NCBI GenBank assembly: GCA_018646195.1
Contig: JABGVH010000137.1
Coordinates: forward strand, 1 to 56,071
Direction: 5' to 3'
Source: Halobacteriovoraceae bacterium
GTDB lineage: Bacteria > Bdellovibrionota > Bacteriovoracia > Bacteriovoracales > Bacteriovoracaceae
DNA length: 56,071 bases
The notes under the pieces are model-generated. The model worked only from the letters and a program-made list of their open reading frames with translations. It did no database searches and was not told where the DNA came from. Made by a program: the position numbers and the translations under genes. Shown here one piece after another: positions 39,810-48,008 of the stretch. Position 1 is the stretch's first letter. Each line of letters begins with the position of its first letter.

Positions 39810-40895
39810 CTAACTCAAGGCCTTCTTTTTTCTTTTCAATTTGTAAACAAATGCTAAAACTTCAGCTACTGCTTTATAGAGACCGCGTGGAACGGCGGAA
39901 CCAATATCTACTGTTTTGTAAAGAGAGCGCGCCAATGGAACATTCTCGACGATTGGAATATCGTGTTCCTTGGCAATTTCCCTTATTTTCATAGCAATAT
40001 TATCTGCGCCCTTAGCAATGACCTCAGGAGAGATCATGCCTTGCATATCGTATTTAACGGCAATACTTAAATGAGTTGGGTTAGTGATAATCACGTCGGC
40101 ATTTGGAACCTCGGTAATCATTCTTTTTTGCGCCATTTCTCTTTGGATAGTTCTAATTCTTTGTTTTACTTCAGGATTACCGTCATGCTCTTTATTGTCA
40201 CGTTTGGCCTCTTCTTTTGTCATCATTAGCTTTTTCTTATAAGTGTATTTCTGATAGGCGAAGTCACCGATAGCAACGATTAGTAGTCCAAGAATTATCG
40301 AGAAAGATAATTTGGCAATAATTACTTTGCCATAGATAAATGAATCGAAAAAATTCAGATGCATAAAGCCTTGGTACTTAGTTAAATCGTCGCGAACAAA
40401 AACATACACAATTGACATTACAAAGATAAATTTCATAAACCCTTTGAATGCCTCTACTGTCGAACGCATTGAAAAGAGTTTTTTGACTCCGGCAATAGGA
40501 TTAATTCTCTCTGGCTTAAAAGTAAGAACATCTGGGGAAAAGAGAAACCCTACTTGGATAACATTAGCGAGGATTGAGACACAGAAAACTACAAGAAAAA
40601 GTGGTCCAGTACATTTAAAGGCCAGCCATAGCGCCTTACTTCCAACCACTTTTAAGTTTTTTTCAATAAAGGCTTTATCTGCGTCTATTGAAAATATGTA
40701 TTCAATAAATTTCCCCATTTCTTCATAAACAAAGACCAAAGAAAGGACTAGCGTCAAAAATGCAGCAGAAAGAATCAGCACTGAGGCTAATTCTTTAGAG
40801 GAAGCAACCTCCCCACGTTTTCGGAATTGTTCTATCCGATGGGACGTGGGGTCTTCGGTCTTTTCGCCTGAATCCTTGTCCATTTCATCTGCCAT
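39810..40895 (-). CDS. flhB: Flagellar export switch protein FlhB
   Basis: FlhB changes export specificity from rod/hook to filament proteins by self-cleavage. The 361 residues have four membrane segments in the first 210 residues, a linker, and the self-cleaving NPTH motif (N272-P-T-H275) in the cytoplasmic domain. The N-terminal GEKTEDPTSHRIEQFRKRG is a family signature. It lies between fliR and flhA. The ATG is preceded by GGAAGTG. Confidence 0.97.
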   Translation of the reverse strand: MADEMDKDSGEKTEDPTSHRIEQFRKRGEVASSKELASVLILSAAFLTLVLSLVFVYEEMGKFIEYIFSIDADKAFIEKNLKVVGSKALWLAFKCTGPLFLVVFCVSILANVIQVGFLFSPDVLTFKPERINPIAGVKKLFSMRSTVEAFKGFMKFIFVMSIVYVFVRDDLTKYQGFMHLNFFDSFIYGKVIIAKLSFSIILGLLIVAIGDFAYQKYTYKKKLMMTKEEAKRDNKEHDGNPEVKQRIRTIQREMAQKRMITEVPNADVIITNPTHLSIAVKYDMQGMISPEVIAKGADNIAMKIREIAKEHDIPIVENVPLARSLYKTVDIGSAVPRGLYKAVAEVLAFVYKLKRKKKALS

Positions 40896-40903
40896 TACAC
40901 TTC

Positions 40904-41683
40904 CTAGCTAAAAAATAGAAACCATTCACCGAGACGGTCGGTATACATCTTATAGGCCACTTGAAAAAATTCATCCGAGCAAGCTATAAAAACCAGTAGT
41001 CCCATGCCAATATTGACAACGAAACTAACCATAATAATATTCATTTGAGGCACTGTTCGAGAAATAATTCCTAGAACTGCCATAATCATGACATGGGTAA
41101 ATAGTATTGGTGACGCCAGCATTAAAGATGCTGTAAAAATCGATTTAAAAAACTCTAAGAAGAAAATTGAGATATTTGCCATCTTTCCTAATTGATAAAC
41201 ATGGATCGCCTCGAAGCTGGCAAGAACACCTTTAAACATTGGAATTAAAGCACCTGAAGTGATGACCATGATCAGGATGGTCCATTGAATTAATCTTTCA
41301 AAAGGTCCCACTTGAGAAGAACTTGATGGGTCAAAATAACGAACGGCCGCAAAACCAATACTTTGGGTAATCATCGACCCTGAGGCAATAAAAATATTCA
41401 TGATGGCCTTTACAAAGTAGCCAATAATTAAACCAACGAAGGTATAAAAAATAGTCAGCGCCCAAAAATTTTCAACCCCAAGGTATTGGATGTCTTTAAT
41501 GACATGTGGAGCAGTTATTGGAAAAAAAGCATAGCTAATTAGGAGCGTGCTCAGGACTTTTACCATGGTTGGAATCGTCATATTATCAAAAAGTGGCAAT
41601 TGAAACATTATAGCGAGCCAACGACTAAAGATAAGCCAAAATGCAATCAGAGATGTCTGGTCAGTAATCGCAATATTAATCAT
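40904..41683 (-). CDS. fliR: Flagellar export gate protein FliR
   Basis: FliR is a core subunit of the export gate with FliP and FliQ. The 259 residues have about six membrane segments. Family features include FWLIFSRWLAIMFQLPLF near the N-terminus, QSIGFAAVRYFDPSSSSQVG and SPILFTHVMIMAVLGIISRTVPQMNI. The ATG overlaps the fliQ stop (ATGA). Confidence 0.95.
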   Translation of the reverse strand: MINIAITDQTSLIAFWLIFSRWLAIMFQLPLFDNMTIPTMVKVLSTLLISYAFFPITAPHVIKDIQYLGVENFWALTIFYTFVGLIIGYFVKAIMNIFIASGSMITQSIGFAAVRYFDPSSSSQVGPFERLIQWTILIMVITSGALIPMFKGVLASFEAIHVYQLGKMANISIFFLEFFKSIFTASLMLASPILFTHVMIMAVLGIISRTVPQMNIIMVSFVVNIGMGLLVFIACSDEFFQVAYKMYTDRLGEWFLFFS

Positions 41684-41955
41684 CGCCCGTTTACTACCTC
41701 AGGAATGCTTAAAATTAATTCCCGTGTAAAAGTTGTTAAAGTATCAGTCATCCAAGGAGCAAAGAGTGCCATCGCCCCTACAATTACAAGAATCTTAGGT
41801 ATGAAAGAGAGGGTCTGCTCATTAATTTGAGTAACCGCCTGAAAGAGTGAAACTGCGATACCCATAAAGAGTGCTCCTAATAACATAGGAGCTGAAATAT
41901 AGAGCGCAACTTTTATCGCCTGGTTTGTAATATCTGCAAATGAATCAAAGCCCAC
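41680..41955 (-). CDS. fliQ: Flagellar export gate protein FliQ
   Basis: A 91-residue export-gate subunit with two membrane hairpin helices. ALYISAPMLLGALFMGIAVSLFQAVTQINEQTLSFIPKIL is the characteristic family core (read across 17-56). It starts at a GTG with AGGAGAGG just upstream. It is between fliP and fliR in the standard order. Confidence 0.95.
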   Translation of the reverse strand: MGFDSFADITNQAIKVALYISAPMLLGALFMGIAVSLFQAVTQINEQTLSFIPKILVIVGAMALFAPWMTDTLTTFTRELILSIPEVVNGR

Positions 41956-41966
41956 GCAACCTCTCC

Positions 41967-42716
41967 TTAATTAAAAGATCTTAATATTGACCCGGTAACT
42001 AGCTGCCAACCATCTACTAATACAAATAGTAATAGTTTGAATGGAAGCGAGATAACTACCGGAGGAAGCATCATCATCCCCATCGCCATAAGTACTGAGG
42101 CGACCACCATATCCAGAATCAAAAAGGGAATATAAAGCAAAAAACCTATCTGGAATGCTGTCTTAAGTTCTGAAATTATAAATGCTGGGATAAGAAAGTG
42201 AATTGGAACATCTGCTGCAGTAGCTGGGGCCTTTTCTCCAGTTACGTCATAAAAGAGTGCAATGTCTGGCTTTCGAGTTTGCTTGGTCATAAAACCACGC
42301 AAATTACTTTCGATCACTGTTAAGGCCTGAGTGGTGGATATTTTTTTATCCATATAGGGTTTGATTCCTTGCTCATAAATATTCATGCCTACTGGCTTCA
42401 TTACAAAGACAGAGAGAAAAAGTGCAAAGCCAATTAATAACTGATTCGGTGGCATATTCTGGGTGCCAATCGCCTGTCTCATGAAAGAGAGGACAACAAT
42501 AATTCTTGTGAAGCAGGTACATAGGATTAAGATGGCGGGTGCCATTGTTATAACTGTAAAGAGCATTAAGACTTCAATGGTGTCTACAAGGTTAACTCCT
42601 TGTCCAAAATTAAGAGCTAATCCTGGAAGGCCAACATTGGTGCCCGTAGTTTGAGCAAATGCCGAGCCGGCAAATAGAAAGACAATAGCGCTTAATAAAT
42701 AATAAAACCGTGTCAT
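41967..42716 (-). CDS. fliP: Flagellar export gate protein FliP
   Basis: FliP forms the central export channel. The protein has a cleavable signal peptide (MTRFYYLLSAIVFLFAGSAFA) and about four membrane segments. RQAIGTQNMPPNQLLIGFALFLSVFVM and the C-terminal ASVLMAMGMMMLPPVVISLPFKLLLFVLVDGW are family signatures (read across their segments). I chose the ATG at 42716, because AAGG lies 6 bases upstream of it and directly abuts the other ATG at 42722. It is 249 residues. Confidence 0.96.
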   Translation of the reverse strand: MTRFYYLLSAIVFLFAGSAFAQTTGTNVGLPGLALNFGQGVNLVDTIEVLMLFTVITMAPAILILCTCFTRIIVVLSFMRQAIGTQNMPPNQLLIGFALFLSVFVMKPVGMNIYEQGIKPYMDKKISTTQALTVIESNLRGFMTKQTRKPDIALFYDVTGEKAPATAADVPIHFLIPAFIISELKTAFQIGFLLYIPFLILDMVVASVLMAMGMMMLPPVVISLPFKLLLFVLVDGWQLVTGSILRSFN

Positions 42717-42724
42717 GCTCATCC

Positions 42725-43852
42725 TTATTGAAGTGACTTAAGTCCCTTCACTTTATTTTTGATTTGGTCTGATAGTTTCACTTTGTCTTCTATCTCAGTG
42801 GCGGCTTCGGCAGCAGGAGAACTCTTCTCCCCTTTCAAGCGAAAGCTCTTTTCGTTGCCAACTTCTTCACCAATTTGAATATCAAAATTATCTCCTACAA
42901 CTTGTTTCTCGCCTTCTTTCAAAAGACCTGAGACATCATCAATCTCGGAGAGAAAATTAAGGCCGTTTTCTGAACTACCTACTAAGAAAACTTGATTATG
43001 TGCTTTGACGACTAATAGGTTCCTCTTAGGCCCTACATAGGTAGTACTTAAGACCTCTACCAATTTGGTGCTATTGAGGAAGCCAAGCTTGCCTTTTTTG
43101 ATAACGCCTTTTTTCATTAGAGCGACTACACCATAGAAAAGTAAGAGAATTAATCCTAGAAACGCTATGAACTTTCCAATATATTTCCAGAGAGAGAAGC
43201 CACCAGCTTTTGCATCTTTAGCGGGAGCCGCTAAGGCCATTTTGACTTGGTCAACTTTGGCTTTTTCAGGAGATTTGAAATCAAAATCTTTCTTATTTTC
43301 TGCCAATGGAGCTTTGCCAACGACTTCTTCTCTATCTTTTAGAAGTTTCTCTAAGTATTTTTCATCATAACGATCAATACCTTTAGCGATAGTGGCCTTG
43401 CCTTTAATTGCAGGTTTCCTCTCCAATTTTTTATTAGAAAATAATTTATTGCGGCTAGCGAGTGGGAAAATAATATCTAGTTTTTTACCATTCAGCTTCA
43501 GGTACACCTTATTGCTGCCTTCTTTTAAATTATAAGGCAGGATTACGCGAAAACGAGTCAGGTTTTTATTAAATTGATAGGCCATCAAAGTGGTGTCAAA
43601 ACTTTTAGAAATAGAGGCTTTCTTTTCAATTTTTGGCCAAACCATGGTTTCGGGTAAGGCCACCTGAATTGTTTTGCCTTTTATTGTAAGGTCGGGATTG
43701 GAGTCGAACACTTTATTAAAAAGAATACTGATCTTGCCTTCTTTTTCATTTATCGATTGGTATCGAACATCTTTAACTTTATGGGCGGCCATAGAGTTTC
43801 CAGCGGAAAAAAGAAGCAGAGATAAGAGTGTCATTTTTAAAGTTGTTTTCAT
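42725..43852 (-). CDS. fliO: FliO family flagellar biosynthesis protein with large extracytoplasmic domain
   Basis: FliO assists assembly of the FliP ring. This copy has 375 residues, against 121 in E. coli. It has a signal peptide (1-22), an extracytoplasmic beta-rich domain (about 24-132) resembling AMIN domains, a linker, one membrane segment (225-246) and the short cytoplasmic FliO domain (about 262-305, GPKRNLLVVKAHNQVFLVG). AMIN domains often bind peptidoglycan, so the extra domain could tie the export gate to the cell wall. The gene is between fliN and fliP, which supports the call. Confidence 0.85.
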   Translation of the reverse strand: MKTTLKMTLLSLLLFSAGNSMAAHKVKDVRYQSINEKEGKISILFNKVFDSNPDLTIKGKTIQVALPETMVWPKIEKKASISKSFDTTLMAYQFNKNLTRFRVILPYNLKEGSNKVYLKLNGKKLDIIFPLASRNKLFSNKKLERKPAIKGKATIAKGIDRYDEKYLEKLLKDREEVVGKAPLAENKKDFDFKSPEKAKVDQVKMALAAPAKDAKAGGFSLWKYIGKFIAFLGLILLLFYGVVALMKKGVIKKGKLGFLNSTKLVEVLSTTYVGPKRNLLVVKAHNQVFLVGSSENGLNFLSEIDDVSGLLKEGEKQVVGDNFDIQIGEEVGNEKSFRLKGEKSSPAAEAATEIEDKVKLSDQIKNKVKGLKSLQ

Positions 43853-43877
43853 AAGTTCCTCACAATCAGCTTGGTAT

Positions 43878-44318
43878 TTACTTAAGCGTTTCGATCCTTT
43901 CGATTGGGCTAATAATATCTGTTAGACGAATTCCGAATTTCTCATTAACAACTACAACCTCGCCTTTAGCCACTAACTTCCCATTAACTAGGATCTCCAG
44001 TGGTTCACCAGCTAACTTATCGAGCTCTAGTACCGAGCCCTGTCCTAGCTGTAGAAGGTCTTTAATTACGACTGTCGTTCTTCCTAGTTCGACAGTTACT
44101 TTTAATGGAATATCTAAAATAAAGTCTAAGTTTTGAACTTTTAATTTATTGAGTGAGTCGTCTCCAGCTTTAATACTATCGGCGAGCTCTGCCACTTGAA
44201 CCCTTTTAATATCATCGAGACTATCTGGAGCTCCTCCACCTTGATCTCCTCCGGCAGGAGGGGCTGATGCTGGTGCAGCTGCTTCTACTTCTGGATCTTG
44301 ATTTTCTTCGTTTTCCAT
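43878..44318 (-). CDS. fliN: Flagellar motor switch protein FliN
   Basis: FliN forms the lower C-ring of the switch. The 146 residues comprise a Glu/Pro/Ala-rich N-terminal part (about 1-35) and a SpoA domain (about 65-146) with [56 protein letters not shown] and FGIRLTDI (read in order). The start is the ATG at 44318, with AAGGCGG upstream. It follows fliM by 12 bases. Confidence 0.96.
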   Translation of the reverse strand: MENEENQDPEVEAAAPASAPPAGGDQGGGAPDSLDDIKRVQVAELADSIKAGDDSLNKLKVQNLDFILDIPLKVTVELGRTTVVIKDLLQLGQGSVLELDKLAGEPLEILVNGKLVAKGEVVVVNEKFGIRLTDIISPIERIETLK

Positions 44319-44330
44319 AATTTCCGCCTT

Positions 44331-45344
44331 TTATTTTTTTAATTTGGCTTCTTTGCCATCTATTTTAGTAACTTGTATTGCTCTATTGCCTTTATGAATT
44401 CCAATTAGGCATTTCATTTTTTCTACTCCCTCAACCGCCAGGGAGACTTCTCCCGAAGCCTCCTGATTGAGAGGGATAATATCGTCTGTTTCTAGTGTCA
44501 GGAGGTCCCCGACTGTCATTTCAGCTTCGCCTAGCTTAACTACTAAAGTAGCATCGGCCTCTTTTATATGTTCATTCATGGCATGGGTCCAAATACTGTC
44601 GGCCATGTCATTATCTGTTTGAAAGCTTGAGGAAAGTTTTTGTTTAATTGGTTCAATGGTTGAGTACGGAACAACAATCATGATGGTTCCGGAAGCTGAT
44701 TCGAATTCAACTTCTAAGGTTGTGGCAATAATAACATCTGAAGGTGGCACCACTCCCACAAATTGAGGGTTAATCTCTGTTCGTAAATATTGTGCATCAA
44801 TTCTATGGACTGGCGCCCAGGCTTCCTCTAGGTCGGCAATCGCCATATCCATAACTTTCTTCATAAAAGAAAGCTCGATCATGGTGAATTCCTTCCCCTC
44901 GATTTTTGTAAAAGGTCTATCAGTTCCACCAAAGTAAGAATCGATAATGGCATAGGCAAGTTTGGATTCAAAAACAAGTAAGGCCGGTCCCCTTAATTCA
45001 TTAAAGCGCATGATGCACATGCATGAAGGAATCGGCAGAGTATTAACAAATTCACCAAACTTTAAAAGATCGGTTGAAATCATTGAAATTGTCGAAATTT
45101 TTCTAAGAGAGTTGGAAAGAGAAACACGAAACGACCTAATGAACCTTTCGTAAATAATCTCAAGAATAGGCATCCTTCCCCGGATAACCCTATCCTGATT
45201 AGTCAGGTCATAGGTCTGTATATTATCATCTTCATCTTCATCAGCACCGAAATCTCCACCATCACCTAGAATATCATCGGTGTCGCCGTCATTAACCGCG
45301 TTTAATAGAGCATCAACTTCGTCTTGACTGAGTACCTGAGCCAT
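44331..45344 (-). CDS. fliM: Flagellar motor switch protein FliM
   Basis: FliM binds CheY-P and sets rotation direction. The N-terminus has LSQDEVDALLNAV, the CheY-binding helix. The middle CheC-like domain has LRKISTISM, PIPSCMCIMRFNELRGPALLVFESKLAYAIIDSYFGGTD, and the C-terminal SpoA domain has GEAEMTVGDLLTLETDDIIPLN (read in order). It is 337 residues, the usual length. GGAGGGGATAG precedes the ATG. Confidence 0.97.
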   Translation of the reverse strand: MAQVLSQDEVDALLNAVNDGDTDDILGDGGDFGADEDEDDNIQTYDLTNQDRVIRGRMPILEIIYERFIRSFRVSLSNSLRKISTISMISTDLLKFGEFVNTLPIPSCMCIMRFNELRGPALLVFESKLAYAIIDSYFGGTDRPFTKIEGKEFTMIELSFMKKVMDMAIADLEEAWAPVHRIDAQYLRTEINPQFVGVVPPSDVIIATTLEVEFESASGTIMIVVPYSTIEPIKQKLSSSFQTDNDMADSIWTHAMNEHIKEADATLVVKLGEAEMTVGDLLTLETDDIIPLNQEASGEVSLAVEGVEKMKCLIGIHKGNRAIQVTKIDGKEAKLKK

Positions 45345-45418
45345 CTATCCCCTCCTGGGATCGGTCCTTAAACCTTGTGAACAACATCCTGTCGTTCATT
45401 TTAAAAATCGCCTGCTTT

Positions 45419-45973
45419 CTAGTTAATCTGAAAGCCGACGTAAAAAACATCTATTACATGCCCATCAACTAAAAACGAATTGATGGCCGATTTAATTTCT
45501 TCTTTTAAAAAGTTTTTTCCTTCGAGCTTTAAAAGGTCTTCCGGCCTCTTACTATTCAGTGTACTTATAATGGTGTCTCGAATCTGAGGCTTCCTGGCCT
45601 TAAATTCTTCCTCATTTGAATTCTTGCTAAATTTTAATACGGTTGTAAGACGAACAAAGCGACGTGGTCCGTCCCCCTGGGCCAAGTTAGCGGTAAAGCC
45701 TTCTAGCGGAAAGAGGATACCATCCTCTTCCTGGGCCATCCCAGTATCTTCTTCTTCTTCTGGGTCTTTAACTTTATTAGCAGCGCTTAATAAGTCAGCT
45801 GTCTTTGGTTCATTTAATTGTGCTTGATGGGATTGCCATTGTAGATAACCAACACCGCCCATAAGAACGGTGTTTAAAAGCATAACAACCGTTAAGAGCA
45901 TATTTTTTTGACCTGCCGGGGCCTTGTTGGCCGGCGGTTGTATATCGAGTTCTTGCGCTTCTTCGTCTGCCAT
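45419..45973 (-). CDS. fliL: Flagellar basal-body associated protein FliL
   Basis: FliL sits around the stator and increases motor output. The 184 residues have a short cytoplasmic end, one membrane segment (about 24-45) and a periplasmic FliL domain with FPLEGFTANLAQGDGPRRFVRLTTVLKF and a stomatin-like fold, ending in VDGHVIDVFYVGFQIN. AAGGATGG precedes the ATG by 4-7 bases. It is the first gene of the large flagellar operon. Confidence 0.93.
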   Translation of the reverse strand: MADEEAQELDIQPPANKAPAGQKNMLLTVVMLLNTVLMGGVGYLQWQSHQAQLNEPKTADLLSAANKVKDPEEEEDTGMAQEEDGILFPLEGFTANLAQGDGPRRFVRLTTVLKFSKNSNEEEFKARKPQIRDTIISTLNSKRPEDLLKLEGKNFLKEEIKSAINSFLVDGHVIDVFYVGFQIN

Positions 45974-46044
45974 TATCCATCCTTGGTATATACTCGGCAG
46001 TATTTGCTAGAAGTCTCTTTGTGAAAGACTCCTCCATGTCAAAA

Positions 46045-46073
46045 ATTATACGCTTTGCAAGCAAAGTGATCAA
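46045..46073 (-). promoter_or_regulatory. Sigma-70-type promoter of the flagellar motor/export operon
   Basis: On the minus strand TTGATC (46073-46068) and a perfect TATAAT (46050-46045) are 17 bases apart. The start site would be near 46038, giving a 65-base leader to fliL. This is the only good promoter upstream of the 15-kb fliL-to-sensor run. It lacks sigma-28 and sigma-54 signatures. Confidence 0.6.
46053..46066. promoter_or_regulatory. Putative operator palindrome inside the fliL promoter
   Basis: CTTTGC-TT-GCAAAG (minus strand) is a perfect 6-bp inverted repeat filling the spacer between the -35 and -10 elements, ending two bases from the TATAAT. A regulator bound there would block or alter RNA polymerase binding. 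The protein is unknown. Confidence 0.5.
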
Positions 46074-46170
46074 GGGTGACCTAGAAGGGTGGGAAATCTT
46101 TACCCCGGTGGGGCAAAATGTGCCCACTCCGACTGCTTTGCTGGGTCATTAAAATGACGGGTATAAAAAA

Positions 46171-46191
46171 AGGGTGGTCAAAAACCACCCT
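46171..46191 (-). terminator. Intrinsic terminator after the HU gene
   Basis: An 8-bp GC-rich stem (AGGGTGGT / ACCACCCT) with a 5-base loop, followed on the minus strand by seven T. It lies 30 bases after the HU stop and shields the fliL promoter from read-through. Confidence 0.85.
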
Positions 46192-46220
46192 ATTTACATA
46201 AATTGTCTTTAAAAAGCCTA

Positions 46221-46499
46221 CTAGAGCATTTCTTTCCAAGCTTTACCTGGACGAAACTTCGGCACAGTTTTAGCTTTAATCTTAATTTTTTCACCAGTTG
46301 AAGGATTAACTCCAATTCTAGCGGCTCTACGAGTTTTGGCGAAAGTTCCAAATCCAATTAAAGAGACATCGTCACCTTTTTTTACAGTTTTCTTGATGGT
46401 ATCAAGAAAAACTCCAATAAAATGATCAGCATCTTTCTTTGTAAGATGTGTAAGGCCTTTGTCAGCTAAGATTTGTTCTACCAATTCTTTTCGGTTCAT
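46221..46499 (-). CDS. hup: DNA-binding protein HU
   Basis: A 92-residue HU/IHF nucleoid protein. Signatures are MNRKELVEQIL, the hydrophobic core FLDTI, and the DNA-binding arm region GFGTFAKTRRAARIGVNPSTGEKIKIKAKTVPKFRPGKAWKEML (read across 50-92), with the intercalating proline in VNPSTGE. It is HU rather than IHF from the arm sequence. GGAG lies 5 bases before the ATG. The leader contains a (TG)8 tract. Confidence 0.96.
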   Translation of the reverse strand: MNRKELVEQILADKGLTHLTKKDADHFIGVFLDTIKKTVKKGDDVSLIGFGTFAKTRRAARIGVNPSTGEKIKIKAKTVPKFRPGKAWKEML

Positions 46500-46514
46500 T
46501 CCAACTCCATTTGT

Positions 46515-46530
46515 TGTGTGTGTGTGTGTG
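46515..46530. repeat. (TG)8 dinucleotide microsatellite in the HU leader
   Basis: Eight uninterrupted TG units on the plus strand (CA on the coding strand), 16 bases before the HU ATG and just upstream of its ribosome-binding site. No other dinucleotide tract of this length was noticed in the window. Confidence 0.9.
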
Positions 46531-46615
46531 TTTGTACTTACCTAAAATGGTTGCTTATTTTTTTTTGAATGACAACAAAAAAATGCGAAAGGCGCTGTAG
46601 ATGGGTGTCTTGTGA

Positions 46616-47056
46616 TTAAGCTTCAAATTTCTCTTGCCAAAGATAAATCTCTTCTTCAATAGATATCCTTAAGGCTTCAATCCAGCCCCTAATGACATCA
46701 CTTTCACCTTCAGGAAGTTCTGAGTGCTCCCATAGACTCCTTAAAAGAACTGGAGAGAGACCGCGGTAGAGGTCTTCTAGATGTGGAAGTTCGGCAGTCT
46801 TATCCGGGTAGGCCTCATGCAGGTGATGAAGCTGGGATTCAATTATAAATAGATCGTGAATTATTAGCGAAATTTCACCGTGCTCCAATAAGGCCCGCAG
46901 GTCATTACAGAAAACCCTGCTTATTTCGGAAACAGAAACTTCGTCCCAATTATTATGGTGATTCTTATTGAGTTCTTTGAGGGTTTGTACTTCTTTTAAT
47001 CCCGGTACCGGCTCTCTAACCCTTTTTCCCAGATTGGTATAAAGTGAGCTATCCAT
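46616..47056 (-). CDS. Hypothetical helical protein
   Basis: I do not recognise this 146-residue soluble protein. It is largely helical, rich in Glu, Leu and His, with a mid-chain HHLHE cluster and no signal peptide or membrane segment. I chose the ATG at 47056 with AAGGAT 8 bases upstream; a longer frame to 47101 would overlap the terminator hairpin upstream. It lies between the DsbA-like gene and HU. Confidence 0.6.
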   Translation of the reverse strand: MDSSLYTNLGKRVREPVPGLKEVQTLKELNKNHHNNWDEVSVSEISRVFCNDLRALLEHGEISLIIHDLFIIESQLHHLHEAYPDKTAELPHLEDLYRGLSPVLLRSLWEHSELPEGESDVIRGWIEALRISIEEEIYLWQEKFEA

Positions 47057-47087
47057 CTGTATACATCCTTGAAACAGTTGCAAAACC

Positions 47088-47115
47088 CACTTTACCGCCA
47101 ATTAGCGGTAAAGTG
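47088..47115 (-). terminator. Hairpin after the DsbA-like gene
   Basis: CACTTTACCGC / GCGGTAAAGTG is a perfect 11-bp stem with a 6-base loop, 38 bases after the DsbA-like stop, followed on the minus strand by GGTTTT. The U-run is short, so it is a moderate terminator. Confidence 0.6.
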
Positions 47116-47153
47116 CAAATAAAGAATATTTAAGGGACTAACTTGCTCTGGTT

Positions 47154-47957
47154 TTAGAGCTTAATTTTTCCACGTTTCTTGAGCTCATCAATGATCCCGA
47201 TAAAATGGGAAGTAGGATAGGCACCTTTGACAGGAACACCATTGATAATGAAACCTGGAGTTCCACGGATACCAAATTTATTAGCTTCGGCGATGTCTTC
47301 TTTAATAATATCTGTGACCTTTTTAGACTTGATGTCTTTTCTCAGGCGCGCCATATCAACTCTTAATTTCTTGGCAATGCTATCTAGGAATTTGGTGCCT
47401 TTTTTAAGCTTGCCCTGTTGCTTAAAAATTTCGTCATGGAACTCATAAGCTTTTTTGGAACTTTGTAAGTTGATCGCCTCAAAATAAGCGGCTGCAGGCA
47501 TGGCGGCAGGATGAAAATCAAGCGGAAGGTGCTTGTAGATAAATTTTATGTTTTTGCCGTATTTGCCAATAAGCTCGGTAACTGTCTGGTAACCACGAGT
47601 ACAGTACGGACATTCAAAATCACTGTATTCAACTAATGTGATGGGCGCATTATCACTTCCGCGAGATGCTCGAGAAGAGACTATCACTGGCGCTAGAGGT
47701 TTATCGTAGGTTTCCTCTAATTTTTTCTGCTCTTCCTCTGCTCGCCTTTTTGCAAGAACCGATTGCGCCTGTTTAGCGGCTTTGGTAATTGCTTCCACGA
47801 ATTCCGCAGGATTGGCCTCAATTGCTTGAATTAATATCTTAGGGTCTTCCTTAATAACTTCGGCGACATCTTTCTTTAATTGTGATTTTGAAACACATCC
47901 ACTAAAAAGGATGGCCGCGATAAAGGGAAGTAAAGTCATTGTTTTAAAATTCTGCAT
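47154..47957 (-). CDS. DsbA/thioredoxin-fold lipoprotein, periplasmic disulfide oxidoreductase
   Basis: A 267-residue envelope protein. The N-terminal signal ends in a lipobox-like LFSGC (Cys 21). An Ala/Lys/Glu-rich helical region follows (about 25-85). The C-terminal thioredoxin-fold domain (about 95-265) has the redox CPYC (116-119) and the cis-proline in RGTPGF, as in DsbA/DsbG and related Thioredoxin_4 proteins. It probably forms or isomerises disulfides of secreted proteins. GGAGC precedes the ATG. It follows the membrane-protein gene at 48009 by 51 bases. Confidence 0.88.
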   Translation of the reverse strand: MQNFKTMTLLPFIAAILFSGCVSKSQLKKDVAEVIKEDPKILIQAIEANPAEFVEAITKAAKQAQSVLAKRRAEEEQKKLEETYDKPLAPVIVSSRASRGSDNAPITLVEYSDFECPYCTRGYQTVTELIGKYGKNIKFIYKHLPLDFHPAAMPAAAYFEAINLQSSKKAYEFHDEIFKQQGKLKKGTKFLDSIAKKLRVDMARLRKDIKSKKVTDIIKEDIAEANKFGIRGTPGFIINGVPVKGAYPTSHFIGIIDELKKRGKIKL

Positions 47958-48008
47958 GGGTCTGCTCCTATAAGCTAATCACGTAGCTATTATTAAATGT
48001 ACTTAATT

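Noticed and set aside
46110-46126. A sigma-54-like GTGGGCACATTTTGCCC upstream of fliL on the minus strand.
   Set aside because: The GG and GC elements are 8 or 9 bases apart instead of the required 10, so it does not fit a -24/-12 promoter.
45810-46127. A 105-codon minus-strand frame upstream of and overlapping fliL.
   Set aside because: Most of it is a shadow frame over the fliL N-terminus, its composition is unlike a real protein, and it runs through the fliL promoter.
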